Part shown: one piece after another, positions 10,866 to 22,254 of the stretch
How positions within the stretch are numbered: position 1 is the stretch's first letter
Layout of the letters: every line of letters begins with the position of its first letter
Origin: Pomphorhynchus laevis
Taxonomy: Eukaryota > Acanthocephala > Palaeacanthocephala > Echinorhynchida > Pomphorhynchidae
Assembly (NCBI GenBank): GCA_012934845.2
Contig: WNNJ02003641.1
Span: forward strand, 354,339-418,338
Direction: 5' to 3'
DNA length: 64,000 bases
Position numbers and translations under genes: made by a program
The notes under the pieces: generated by a model
Told to the model about the DNA's origin: nothing
The model's input: only the letters and a program-made list of their open reading frames with translations
The model's database searches: none

Positions 10866-13300
10866 TTATTCCAGAGTCCTAGCGTAGACAGGAAAATTAT
10901 AATTTGAACGACAGGCTCGAACACACATAGACGTCGCTATCGCTAGTGCAAAACTTATTTTGCATCTTAAATGTTTGATGGTTTCGTTGTAATTCCTCGA
11001 TAGTCTTGCTATTTGTTTAAGAACACATTGGGTTGATAAACCATGTTCACCATTTGCTGCAATCACAATCGGGTAAAAAGTTGCCGGTTCATAAAGTACA
11101 ATTCTCTCTCCATATTTACTTATTTTCTTTGATTCATGGTAATTGAATGGGTTTCCTATTCGGTCAGATGAGTACGACGGAGCTAAGTGACTGAAACTAC
11201 AAACGTCCATTAAAGACCGCTCCGACAGATCACCATATAAACCATGGTAGGCAACATCCACCCTTGCATTCTTATCAGTTGATGTAGCGGGATTGTCGAA
11301 AACAACCTCATCACTCAAAGATATCAAATGTGGCTCCACCGATACAGAACGACATACTTTTGTAAACTCTTTCGCTAATAAATCTCACACGAAATTGTGG
11401 CGTACTGTTGGCATGCCACCTGTTTTGCACGAAAGTGAATGATGTATGTTGAATTTTTCTCCACATCGACATAGTTTTGGTGCCTCCGTCGGTTTCATGT
11501 CATATCTGGCTGCAATTGCATCACGAAATTATCTTCTTGACAGGTAATACCTCATACGCTTTATTGGTTTGGCAGATAAACACGACGACGCCCCCTTCAT
11601 TTTGATTAATTTTGAGTACTGGTCTTTTGGGATTTGTCAATCATTTCTTGAAAAAAATCTTTATCTTGTCTTATTTGCTTTCTTATTTTTATTTGCTCTT
11701 CCAATAAATCAATTCCATTTAATCCATTTAACAAGTGTGTGCATATTCGAATATAATCGTCATAATTTCTATTAGGATTTAATTTTGGTTCAATCACTCC
11801 TAGACCACCGAAACGAAGTGGCATTGTCACAGTGCGAAACTCATCATTACTCATTTGATTAATTCCTGTTATGGCTGGTAAGATTTCTGTTCGTAATTTT
11901 TCGGACAGACAAAGGAATTCATCTCCCTTAACTTTACATTTACATTCCATTTACACTGAGGCGCTTGTGTGGAGCTGTGTTGGCTTCCTGTGGAAATTCA
12001 TTCGTTGCGAGAGTTAATCTTGTCAAAATAAACTCCCAATTTTCAACTTTTCTGCGTAAACAATTTGACACAAAATCCTCCTTACCAATTGCATACCCCG
12101 AAATTTGAAGATCATTATCGTTTATTTCTACTCCCGTTACCTTAAAAATTCTATCCGCATTACATATATTATCTTCATGAAGTAGTAATTTGCATTTATT
12201 TTCATTTAAATGGAAGACGAAATATGGTCCAATCTTACTATAATATAAAGAATAAATTTAAACTCTTAAGCGGCAAATTTTTATGGATGGATAATAAATA
12301 ATATACTTTGTATTAGAATAAGATACTCGATAGTTTTATCAGAGGAAATACATCGTTAGCATGTATTTGGCCCCGCTGCTATGTTGGGTAGAGGAGTTAG
12401 GGGCCGAAACCTGATAGCATAGCAGTTCCTCCTGATGACCTCTAATTCTTATTCTGATACAACGTCTGTTATTTATTAGTCAATTCATAAAAATGACGTT
12501 TTTTTAAATTTCAATCTTTTATTTTTACTTGATTTAAATTATAAAAAATCTTAAAACAATTATTTATTTTATTATTTAATTATTAAATTTTGATTTAGCA
12601 TTATTATGTTTTGTTTATTTTATAATTATATTAAATACGTGGACTCAGGTAGCTGATTTGATTAATAGGTTCCATACTTTTAATAAATCATTTACATTGC
12701 CAACGCATAACCCATCATCCGCGAACCATCTATGACTAACGTCTGGAGCGGCAGCTAGAAGCCGTTGAATTAATGGCAGAGATGATGCAGCATACGCAAT
12801 CATTGAGAGTGGATCACCCTGTGTAAATCCCTCATTTGAGTAGAGAAAATCTCCGTCTACAGACAAACTCGCAGAGCAACCATAAATATTTCTTAAAACA
12901 ATTGTCAATGAAGGGCAAACCTTTTCAATATTTACCAGGGCAAGCTTTCGATTTACATTTATCTAATTGCAAAATGCCAAATTCTTCATTCTCGTTATAA
13001 ATATTCTTTACAGAATGAGTGACCGCTTCAACACCACAGCTTTGACTGGCACATAGTTGATAGCATCCCGCAACACTCTGCAGGCCTTTACTGATACGTC
13101 TTGCTAGAACTTTGCCTATAATTCTTCGTGATACTTCACCTATTCATATAGGTCTTATCCCAGGTGATTGGTCCACTGGTACGAGTGACTTGCAGTGAAG
13201 GCCTCAAGTACACATGGATTTAATTCTTTAGTAACAAAAATTATCGCAAAATTTGCGAGGCTTGATTCGAGTTTTTCAGAATAAAGACCAAACGTGCAAA
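10866..13300 (-). mobile_element. RLE LINE relic b, split by a nested W repeat
   Basis: Read from 13300 leftward: an N-terminal RT block with SVAGCYQLCASQ near 13060; the RT core EGFTQGDPLSMIAYAASS and RWFADDG at 12645-12840; then, after an insert, IGPYFVFHLNENKC and CLRRKVENWEFIL at 11990-12235; MPLRFGGLGV at about 11800; and the endonuclease segment ARVDVAYHGLYGDLSERSLM with YHESKKISKYGERI at 10866-11339. The order is that of an RT followed by a restriction-like endonuclease. Multiple frame changes and stops show long decay. The insert at 12237-12664 interrupts between the LLKVWNLL and IGPYF blocks. Confidence 0.8.
12237..12664 (+). repeat. W repeat, near-complete copy nested in a LINE
   Basis: The most useful copy, because both junctions lie in recognisable LINE coding sequence. 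It runs from ATAATATAAAGAATAAATTT to GTAGCTGATTTGATT. The core contains an 8-bp inverted repeat, CTGCTATG at 12376-12383 and CATAGCAG at 12418-12425, around a loop with GGGGCCGAAACC. I find at most a 1-2 base overlap at the junctions and no clear target-site duplication. Other copies suggest the 5' end can extend further left. Confidence 0.8.
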
Positions 13301-13304
13301 GCAA

Positions 13305-13395
13305 AAATTTTGATTTATTGATTTAGCATCATTTTTATGTTTTTATTTATTTTTTATTTAAGTACGTAGACTTAGTTAGCTGATTTAATTTAGAG
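13305..13395 (+). repeat. W repeat 3' fragment
   Basis: AAAATTTTGATTTATTGATTTAGC through GTACGTAGACTTAGTTAGCTG. It abuts the 5' side of LINE relic b. Confidence 0.6.
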
Positions 13396-13419
13396 TTGAT
13401 TTGAGGGGAGTATTAATGT

Positions 13420-13870
13420 TAAAATGTTGCCTCTTCCTTAAAATCAAGCAGTGATCTCTGTAAGTCATCCTAAAAGGTTTCAGGGGAACCACTTCTTTAC
13501 TTTTATTTTTATTAAAAACTCGAGTTTTCAAAATTAAAATGTAGAAGATTAAATATTGTGTTTGCCTATTTGAGCCTTGTGAACAAGGCTCTATTGCAGC
13601 TATTCCGTATTATCTTATCACTTTTTTCGAAATGACGACATTTTAAATTTTATCTGATGCAGTGCCCTCTCGAGGTTGTCTAGACCACTTCGGTATAGAC
13701 GGGGAAAGTTGCTTCTTCTTTAAAATAAGTCGGAGAAAACACTTCTTAACTTTTATTTATATTAAAACTTGAGTTTTCAAAATTAAAAAGTAGAAGATTA
13801 AATATTGTGTTTGCCTATTTGAGCTTTGTGAACAAGGCTCTATTGCAGCTATTCCGTATTATCTAGGCCG
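13420..13870. repeat. Two-copy tandem duplication, about 248-bp unit, with a hairpin
   Basis: GAGTTTTCAAAATTAAAA occurs at 13523 and 13771, followed in both by GTAGAAGATTAAATATTGTG and GCAGCTATTCCGTATTATCT. Each unit contains the palindrome GAGCCTTG-TGAA-CAAGGCTC (perfect in the first, one G:U in the second). The upstream TTGCCTCTTCCTTAAAAT is also repeated as TTGCTTCTTCTTTAAAAT. A weakly similar block lies near 43190. Class unknown. Confidence 0.6.
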
Positions 13871-14084
13871 TGTATTATTAATTCCTAGGCCGTGATAGTT
13901 TTTAAATAGTTTATATGATTAATAATTTGAAAAAATATTGCAATTTAAACAAGCAAAATATTAAAATATTGAATATCGCAACTAAATCAGCTAAAAAATA
14001 AAAGTTATTCAGGTTAAAAGTTTTATTATTGTATACATTTTTATTATAATATAATGTCAAATAACATCAAGCAGAAAATAGTAA

Positions 14085-14225
14085 AATATATAAATCAACG
14101 CAATAATATAAAGAATAAATTTAAACTCTTTAGTGGCAAATTTTTATGGATGGATAATAAATAATATACTTTGTATTAGAATAAGATACTATTGATAGTT
14201 TTGAATAAGATAGTATTGATAGAAT
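14085..14225 (+). repeat. W repeat 5' fragment
   Basis: ATATATAAATCAACG followed by ATAATATAAAGAATAAATTT, AACTCTTTAGTGGCAAATTT and TTATGGATGGATAATAAATA, as at the left side of the 12.2-kb copy. The GC-richer core is missing. Confidence 0.6.
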
Positions 14226-14231
14226 ATGTAA

Positions 14232-14640
14232 TTAAGGTTCATAGTTGTTCCAAAGGCCGAAGTGTTGGACTCCTCCTTTGTAAATCAAGTATTGAAATTC
14301 TTGCATTATATCAAAGCGCAATTGGGTGTAGCTCTGTATAACTGGAAGGCATACAATCTGGAATTCAGATCATGTATCTTGTTAATGAGATGTTTGCCTG
14401 AGGCAAATTATGTATTTGTGCTAGGATATTTTGATGTCTTTGAATAATCCAGCTTAATGTATCTGAGTATTTATTCTTAATTAGCATTCAATGATGAGTT
14501 GTTTACGAACTAACAGTTTAAAAAATCCCACATGATGAAATTATAGATTGAAAATGAGATTTGATATTTGAAAAATCTTAAATCTCAAATTATGGTATGT
14601 TGCCATAAAAAATTATTTACAACATTTTATTATTATAATA
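14232..14640 (+). repeat. Q repeat copy 1, with a conserved short frame
   Basis: About 400 bases repeated with few changes at 44912-45300 and, in its 3' part, at 45361-45600. The 5' half carries an open frame reading PKAEVLDSSFVNQV, then KAQLGVALYNWKAYNLEFRS, CILLMRCLP and GYFDVFE followed by a stop. The 44.9-kb copy keeps the same frame apart from one internal stop. The 3' half is AT-rich with TATCTGAGTATTTATTCTTA and GAGTTGTTTACGAACTAACA. Product not recognised; it might be a captured terminal exon plus 3' UTR, or part of a small transposon. Confidence 0.6.
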
Positions 14641-14641
14641 T

Positions 14642-14880
14642 TTGAATATTAAACGCGGAGCATTCATTCCGTTTGTATTTTCGACACTGGGAGGTTTTGG
14701 CGGCGATGCTGGAAGACTTATCAAGACGATTGCTACGGCGATGTCACAGAGAAGCACTTCAACTTACTCAGACAATGTTACGAAGATAAATAGGAGATTG
14801 TATTTTAAACTTGCGCGTGCATCATCTGCTTGCATGCGCGCGGCACTGTCGATCCGTGGAATGGTTACTTTTTCAACTTA
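14642..14880 (+). mobile_element. RLE LINE 3' coding end
   Basis: The frame reads GAFIPFVFSTLGGFGGDAGR followed by LIKTIATAMSQ and then FKLARASSACMRAA. This is the conserved C-terminal block of the RLE-LINE endonuclease region (pattern: F.PFVF.T.GG.G..A...I..IA.......... F.L.RA...C.R), also present in relic b. Upstream RT sequence is missing, so it is a severely 5'-truncated copy in plus orientation. Confidence 0.65.
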
Positions 14881-15149
14881 AGAGAAAACCTGACTAACTT
14901 AATAAGTTTTTCATGCAAAATTTACCATGATATTATACATTTCGGCCAATTTAAGGGTAACGATTTTTGTACATTCTTCAACAAATTAAATTTAATTAAA
15001 ACAAGTATTTAAATATGATAATAATATAACAAATTATCAACATAATAATATTAAAAATATTTATACTTAAATCAAAAATATATTAATATAATATTAAAAA
15101 TTAATAATTTTAAAAAATTTATTTAAAGATAAATTTAAAAATTATTGGC

Positions 15150-15410
15150 AGGAATTATTTGTATTGTAATAAAATACTAGATTGTGAAATTTTATTTGAG
15201 GAAATACCTCATTCGCATGTATTTGGCTCCGCTGCAATGTTAGGTCGAAGAATAGGGGTCCAAACCTGATAACATAAACGCTCCTCTTGAAATCTCTAAT
15301 CCTTATTATGACACATCGTCTATTATTTATTAGTCAATTCATAAAAATAGACTTTTACTTTAAATTTCAATTTTAAGTATTGAATAACTATGTAAGTTAT
15401 TTTACTTTAA
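15150..15410 (+). repeat. W repeat copy
   Basis: Contains GCATGTATTTGGCTCCGCTG, a diverged ATAGGGGTCCAAACCTGATA core and TATTTATTAGTCAATTCATA. The AT-rich 3' part is replaced after about 15380. Confidence 0.65.
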
Positions 15411-15419
15411 ATAGGAGTT

Positions 15420-15800
15420 TACAGTTAAAAAAATCTTAATATAGATGACTTGTTTTTAAGCTCTTTAGAATATGAATTTATTCATAACTGTTAAAAAATA
15501 AATCTAAATTATATAAAGATATGAAATATATGTTTCGATATATTGATGAGATATGCGCATTTAATTCTAGCAATTTTTATTCAATAAGCTAACTAATTTA
15601 TCCAGGTAGCCTTATTCTTAATAAAACATATATTAATGATGAAAAATATGATATGACCATAAAATTAACATCAATTAAAACTACTTTTTATTTATATCGT
15701 AAAGATGACATATTTAAATTTACAAGAAACATATTTTTGCATGAGCATTCATGCATACCATATAATATAAAATATAATACATTAAATAATGAAATTTTAA
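15420..15800 (+). mobile_element. YIDD-family reverse transcriptase fragment
   Basis: Encodes MFRYIDEICAFNSSNFYS near 15520, then a SLILNKTYINDEK block and FYLYRKDDIFKFTRNIFLHE ahead of CIPYN. It matches an RT family common in animal genomes with the signature RYIDD....IYP..L.L..T....LYDK.D.F.F....F..S.IP. The second Asp of YIDD is Glu here. I think the family is related to Penelope-like elements but cannot prove it. Other scraps lie at 26.2, 47.4, 48.3 and 51.5 kb. Confidence 0.6.
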
Positions 15801-17640
15801 AAATCTTATAACAAATATTTTTTATTTTAATTATTTATTATGTAATTTTTTTATTTTTAATTATTTATGTTGATTTCTAATTTAAGTTGATAAAATTATA
15901 TAAAATCTTAAGTTCGTGATAAAAAGAGACTAACATAAAAATGAAATATTATTAAGATGTAATCTAGATTAGTGCAAAAAATGTAAATATTTTTCTTGAT
16001 CAACTTATTTTTAATAAATAGAAATAATTTAAAATTGCAATTTAACAAATATAGAACACAATACAAATAGACAAAATAAGTAAACAAACGAGATAAATAT
16101 AATTTCTAAATGAAACTTATACGTATATAATTTTTCAATTGTTTTATTTTTACTTGATATAAAATCTTATATCAATTATTTATTATTTATAATTATTTAT
16201 CTTTATTTTAATGCGTAGGCTCAGTTAACTGATATTAGGAAGAATTCAAACACTCACAAATGTTGTAATCATTGGGTATTTTTTACAATAAGTGAGACTT
16301 ATTGTCTTGTCACTTTCTCCCTGTGACATTGATGTGAAGTGATTCCAGTATAATTCGACGAAAATAATTAATCTATGCTTCAAGCATACTCGAATTATTA
16401 AAATTCACGTTATGGTTATTGAAAGAAACATTTAATCAAAATTTTAATTCTAAAATTTTTATTACAGATTATCTCTTTCGGATCTGATTTATAGTTTCCA
16501 AAAATGTATTGTATAAAATATAAAAATTATCTCCTTATAAAATTTATTTCTTTTTATTTCATATAAAATAATATCGATTATAACAACTTTAATCAAATAC
16601 CAACGAAATTAATTAAAATTACTTTTTGTGTATTTACCTTTAAATGATTTAACTAAAAGTTATTTAGACATTTAAAAATCATTATACATCAAAAATGATT
16701 TAGACAATAAAAATCATTTAGACACTATCAAACAAAAATAAAAAGCTAGAAACAAATATGTTAAACTTTATTAATGCAAGCTTTGTTTATTATATTTTGG
16801 TAAACGAACATTAGCGACTTCTGCTGATTAAAAAAGGTCAAAAGCTTTGAAGACCACGATTAAGAACGGAAATTTATAATGCATTGACAAATACGGTCAA
16901 CAGTTTCACAACATTTAGCAAACGCGTCATTATACAGTGAAGTATAGAGTGATAAATTATTGAAAAATGTGTATTTCGTTTCAACATAAGTAACGCCAAA
17001 TTAATTATAACAAAATTAGGCAAAATAAATATCAAAATATTTTATATATTTTTTTATTTCCCATATAAGCGGTAAATGCCAATTATATCAGTTTTTACGG
17101 CTCTATTTATATAAAGCAGTAATTATATTTTCACTAATTATAATTATATTTTTTGAATTTATTATCAAAGAAAATTGATTTTAACTGTAATAAATTCATA
17201 TTTATTAAAAGAATCATTGCTCGGACAACCTTCGAGCAATATATCTCAATGTTTCGAGTGTGATGCTTATTAACATTAAATGCACAGTTAAATCATTTGT
17301 CAGGTAAATCTTCATTGCATGAACTTATTCATTTTGATGAATATAATGCCTTAATTTGAAAATGACCAAAATAACGGTCATAATTCACATTCTACAACAA
17401 TATATGATGTGTCTGTCTTTGTTATCAGAATATCAGATTTGATATTTTTAAAAAATATTCAATTTTTTGATTTAAATTTTAAAGGTCAAAATAAATGGTG
17501 TCATCAGTCTCGTTTTAAATACTGTCAACACCAGTATTAGAATTTAGAATTTTATTAAGTTTAAATAATTTAAAAAAATTCAAATGTATTATACAAATTA
17601 CAAATTTGTCTTGATACAAAATATATAAAATCTTAACTTT
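15801..17640. other. AT-rich stretch, only a W terminus recognised
   Basis: 16140-16235 holds the W 3' tract ending ATGCGTAGGCTCAGTTAACTG. Otherwise no ORF, motif or repeat that I can support. Confidence 0.5.
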
Positions 17641-17644
17641 TGAT

Positions 17645-17940
17645 AAAGACGATAAATTTTTATTTGAGGAAATACGTTATTAACATGTAATTGGCCCCGC
17701 TGCTATGACCTCTAATCCTTATTCTGATACAACGTCTGTTATCTATTAGTAAATTCATAATAATTTACTTTTATTTTTAATTTAAATTTTAAATTTTAAC
17801 TGGATATAAATTACATAAAATTTTATAAGAGTACGATTATAACAATTATTTATTATTTAATTATTTAATTTTTATTTATCATTATGTTTAATTTATTAAT
17901 AACCTAAAATATGTAGGGTAGGTTAGATTAGATAATAATT
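17645..17940 (+). repeat. W repeat copy with an internally deleted core
   Basis: TTGGCCCCGCTGCTATGACC joins the left part of the core directly to CTCTAATCCTTATTCTGATA, so the stem-loop segment between the two CTATG/ATAGC blocks is gone. A further scrap, CATTAGCATGTATTTGGCCC, lies at 17988-18007. Confidence 0.65.
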
Positions 17941-18470
17941 AAGGATTTGTACTTTATGAAATGATTCCTTATAATTATAAAAATATGTCATTAGCATGTA
18001 TTTGGCCCCGCTGTTATAAAAAATAAACATTTTATTTAAATCAACTAGCTCATGTATTATCCAACTTGTAACGGAATCGAGTAGGATGTTAAGATGAATT
18101 TTCTGATTCGTTGAATTAAACTAATTAGAATGAAATTTATACATAAGCAATAAACTAGTACGATAATCAATAGCTTAGTTCAATGTCTTAATTTAACACA
18201 ATATATTTTCACTAGCCATTTCTTCCAGACGATATTTTTTTATTATTCTTTGTTTTATTCTAACTTTTAAAGATAATTAAATTATATCTAGGAAATAACG
18301 ACATATATCGATAAAATAACGATCATATCGATAAAAATAACGACAGATATAAAATGTATAATTTGCTATAAATTTTAAAGGTAACTTAAAATACAATACT
18401 TTTATTAATAAAATAAACCAGACTACAAAAATTTATATTTAATCACGGAAGTACACGAAGTTTTTCTCTC
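17941..18470. other. AT-rich spacer
   Basis: Nothing recognised apart from the short W scrap near 18000 and a three-fold TCGATAAAATAACGA-like repetition at 18305-18350. Confidence 0.5.
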
Positions 18471-18477
18471 GAGATAA

Positions 18478-18560
18478 AGTTTTTCTTCCGGCTTCTTCAG
18501 TTGGAAGAAGCCGAAACGCGAAACGTCTTTAGCGAAAAGATTTTAAACAGCTAATTTTAA
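18478..18560 (+). repeat. Penelope-like terminal motif (detached)
   Basis: CCGGCTTCTTCAGTTGGAAG followed by AAGCCGAAACGCGAAACGTC folds as a hairpin and carries the GAAACGCGAAACGTC block that I associate with the ends of Penelope-like elements. No coding part is attached. Confidence 0.35.
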
Positions 18561-18610
18561 TAAATTGTGCAATCAATTCACTCAATTATTCAATGAAATC
18601 ACTGCTGTAA

Positions 18611-18904
18611 ATATATAGTTATTACAGGAACAAAGAAGCAGAAATTATCCTTTTTTGATAAAAAACAATTCTATATTTCGATAGCTCCTGCTATCATCAG
18701 GATTACAAAAAAAATATTTCACAGTTTTTCCCCCGTTTTTCCAAAATTTATACAAAAATACAAGCATTGATGTGCCCCGCATTTCTACTTGCAAAAACGA
18801 GAAAAAATATTGTATAAATGGTGCAAACACGAGGAAAAAGAAAAATTGTTAATCATTATCAAAAAGGATAATTTCTGCTTCTTTGTTCCTGTAATAACTA
18901 TACA
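18611..18904. repeat. Foldback with about 45-bp arms and a hammerhead-like core
   Basis: Arms: TATAGTTATTACAGGAACAA and onward (18613-18660) against the reverse complement ending TTCCTGTAATAACTATA at 18902. On the minus strand the spacer contains CCTGATGATAGCAGGAGC followed by TATCGAAA: a CTGATGA box, a short stem-loop and a GAAA box, the arrangement of a hammerhead ribozyme core. The element at 24060 ends with a similar CTGATGATGATAGCAGTTGG. Possibly a non-autonomous relative of the Penelope-like element. Confidence 0.55.
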
Positions 18905-19390
18905 TTTGAAATGAAAGAAGATTATGGGTTTAGTATTTATTAATGTTGTAAATATTTTGTAATTTAGTAATTTTGATAATTTAACAAATTCCTTAGAAAT
19001 GGTTTAGCCTTGATCATTTAGAGGCTTTTAATAATCGTAAGAATAAAAAGTGGATCGGAAAATAAAAAATATGGATATTAAAATAAAATCAGATATTAAA
19101 TAATGGTAGATGGAATTACATTCGTGTACCAACTTATGTTAGTTTTAAAAGGTATTTTACACGAGTACGGTAATTTATTTGACGTTTCGCCAATCTCAGT
19201 GATAATTTTAATGAAAAATTATAAACATTGAAAACTCACAGACATTAATATTTAGAATTCAGGAAGAATTCAAAGACTTTTATAAATGTTGCAGGCATTT
19301 TGTATTTTTAAACATAATTAGACTTATTGCCCTGCATCATTTTCGCTACATCATTGATGTGAAATTATTTCAGATAATTCGACAAAAATA
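18905..19390. other. AT-rich spacer
   Basis: No gene or repeat recognised, apart from GGAAGAATTCAAA at 19263, which also occurs near 16240. Confidence 0.5.
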
Positions 19391-19394
19391 ATAA

Positions 19395-20375
19395 ATTAGA
19401 TCAGCTAACCGAGTCAATATAGTCAATAATTAAAATAAAATTTAAATAATAAAATAATATATAATTATTAATAATTATTAATTGAAAACAATAAACTAAA
19501 GTTTTTTTTATTTTATTGTATAATTAATATTAATAAATATTATAAAGATAAATAATAAATAATTATTTAAGATTTTCTACAATTTATAGGTTTTTTAAAA
19601 TTAATAACGCTAAATCATAATTTAATAATTAAATAATTAATTATAAATAATTGTTGTAAGATTTTATAAAACTTATATCAAGTTAAAATATAAAATTGAA
19701 ATTTTAAATAAAATTAATTTTTATGAATTGACTAATAAATAATATACGATGTATCTTAATCAGAATTAAGGTTATCAGGAAGAACTGTTTTTGCTATCAG
19801 GAGGAACTGCTATGTTATCAGGTTTCGAACCACTATTCCTCGACCCAACAATTTATTATTATATAAAGTTAAAATTTAAAATTGGAATTTAAAATAAAAT
19901 AATTGAAATTCTATATTTAAAATATAGAATTGACTAATAAATAACAGACAATGTACAAGAATAAATATTAGAGATCAGTAGAAGGAATTGTTATATTATC
20001 AAGTTTCTACCCTATTCTTTGACCCAACGTATTGGTGCAAAATACATGCTAGTGCCTATTTCCTCTGACGAAATTTGATTATCTTGTATATCTTATTCTA
20101 ATACAAAGCATATGCTTTATTATCCATGAAAATTATTCAATTAATAGTTTAAATAAATTTTTAATAATATTTTGTTGATTTATATTGTAAATTTAATATT
20201 TTAATAATATTTTGATGATTTATACTCATTCATTAAATGAATAAAAACTAATGGTCAAGCTGAAAATTAGCAGAAAATAACAAATCAGATAACTGAGTAT
20301 AATAATTTAATTTTGGAAGCACATTGTCAATTTTCTTCAAACAGGTATAAAATTAGATCAGATAACTGAGTTTAC
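19395..20375 (-). repeat. Cluster of reversed W repeat copies
   Basis: Two copies run on the minus strand: 19600-19860 with TTATCAGGAGGAACTGCTATG-like core ending CCTCGACCCAACA, and 19865-20160 extending through CTAGTGCCTATTTCCTCTGA to TTATCCATGAAAATTATTC. Terminal sequences GATCAGCTAACCGAGTC (19400) and GATCAGATAACTGAGTTTACG (20349) face the same way. The cluster looks like nested or serial insertions. Confidence 0.7.
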
Positions 20376-20639
20376 GTAAATTAATAGCAACTGTTCAACT
20401 ACTACGATACGAATTTAATTTTTGGCATCTGAATACTTTCATATTATTTTTATTTTTAAACAAATTAAAATTATTCAAAAATAACTTAACTTTTGACGTA
20501 CAAATAGAAACATGAAGTCTCGTGATTATCTAAGCAGTTCAAACAGCGAAAACTACGTTCAAATTACTGGACACGGATTCCTTAAGATATGATCACTCAA
20601 AGCTTTGTTTACCAAATATGAGTTTCATTTCTTAGTTAT

Positions 20640-21335
20640 TTTCAATTTTACTTGTTTGAAACTCAATTTTTTAATTATCTAAACTTTAAATCAGCTTCAA
20701 CTTCATTAATTTAATTTGAATCTTTAAAAATTTAAAATTTATGATATAAATTTATAAAAACTTACCGTTTATTAAATGCAAATATTGCTGTTTTTAATAT
20801 TTTTGTTAAATATAAATTACATCATAATAGTTTGATTATTATTCTGTGATATTTTGGTTTGTTGACGGATCAAGCTGTGATTTTGAATGTTTAAATAAAA
20901 AGCTTTAACTTCACTAATTTAATTTGAATATGCATATATGATCGAAGATTCTCATTGATATGTGCATTTTTCATAATAGCCAAGCTTGTTTGACATTGAA
21001 ATGCGTAAAAAACTGTCATTTGAATTGTATGGTTAAACTCACATTTCATATGTAATTAATTATTTTAACAGTATTTACTTATATAGTGCTTGGCATTGGA
21101 AATGATAAATATGTTGAAATGTCAAGTTTTAATAATGTCCAATCAGTCGCATTTCAAACACTTGCAACGCTAATGTCATTTTATTTTGACAATGAGAATA
21201 GGAGGAGTTAATGCTGTAAGTGGATACGCAATGTTGACTTTGAATAGAAGGAAAATATATTCATTCATGAGTAAATGCAAGCCAGAACTAGTTGATGCAC
21301 GTGACAAAAATCGATTAGAAAGTATGAATTATATA
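20640..21335 (+). repeat. Copy 1 of a 0.6-kb direct duplication
   Basis: Matches 24890-25467, including CTTACCGTTTATTAAATGCA, ATTCTCATTGATATGTGCAT and ATGAGAATAGGAGGAGTTAA. Copy 1 has an extra block around 20820-20890. A 63-codon frame from ATG 21192 (MRIGGVNAVSGYAMLTLNRR and onward) is partly kept in copy 2 but truncated there. No domain recognised. The two copies bracket the Penelope-like element. Confidence 0.75.
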
Positions 21336-21497
21336 AATTATGATGCAGTAAAATTACTTGATTTATTTCACAATTTTCCATAATATTATCTGCTAAACAA
21401 TAAAATGACATACACTAATCCGTTCTCTTTTGTTGCTTTATTTTGGCTTAATATGCATGACTGCAAGGAAGTATTTGAGACTATTCGCATACCAACT

Positions 21498-22208
21498 TTA
21501 GTACAAATATACCAAGGAAAAAGTACCTAACTGTGGTCCGATCGACAATACTGATTCGAAATAAGATGACACGTCTGCGGGGGACCCGAAGCAGGAAACT
21601 TCATCTGCGTACCACCGCTGCTTAATTGTAGGGTGTAATTGACTTAATCGCCTGATCAAAAATATGGTGGCGGCTGCAAAGGCTACCATTGCTAAAAGGT
21701 CGTCTTGGGTTAGACCTTCGTGCGATAAAATAATATCATTCTCAATAGTAAGCATAGGATCGCGACAGTAGGTGTTATCCAGGAAATGAGACCGGCTTGG
21801 ACAGATCTTCTCCATATTAGCAAGCGCTAACTTCCTGTTTATTATGTTGAATGCGTTGTGCGCGTCTATTATGCGGAGATAATGTGATGGTGAATTCTTA
21901 ATGGAGTCTAGCATATCCCGAATGATTAATTCGGTGCCTCCTTTTTGCCCCGCACAAAGCTGTAGATTACCCGCCACAGATTTCATAAAGGGCGAAATGA
22001 TTGATAAGATTGATTTGGCCATTATCCGTCTATAAACTTCGCCAATTCCTATCGGATGAAACCCGGGACACTTTTCAAGGGCTATCAGTCTACATGCGAC
22101 TAGAGCATCTGTCAATCCCACAGAAACACGTCCGCTAGCCAGCCTTTTCGCCAAAGATGCAATCACAGAGACTAATTTAAGTGAATCCCTGTCAAACGAT
22201 GTGAGCAT
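21498..22208 (-). mobile_element. RLE LINE relic d (reverse transcriptase part)
   Basis: A 236-codon frame with the N-terminal two thirds of an RT: ACRLIALEKCPGFHPIGIGE, VYRRIMAKSIL, SVAGNLQLCAGQKGGTELII, IDAHNAFNIINR (catalytic block A), LTQDDLLAMVAFAAAT (normally TQGDPLAM) and RWYADE (normally YADD). Changes in the GDP and ADD motifs mean that the enzyme would be dead despite the long frame. The family is the same as relics a, b, e and g. The endonuclease part is missing. Confidence 0.85.
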
Positions 22209-22254
22209 CTGACGCCATGAGAGGGCATTATAATATATATTGAGGGCATTATGA

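Noticed and set aside
12237-12664. Hammerhead ribozyme in the W core
   Set aside because: CTGATGA and GAAAC are both present but in the wrong order and spacing on either strand.
14262-14447. Q repeat frame as an insect odorant-receptor C-terminus
   Set aside because: A loose similarity to the last helices (W......FR..ILLM......GYF.V) is too weak, and the divergent Prospero argues against an insect host.
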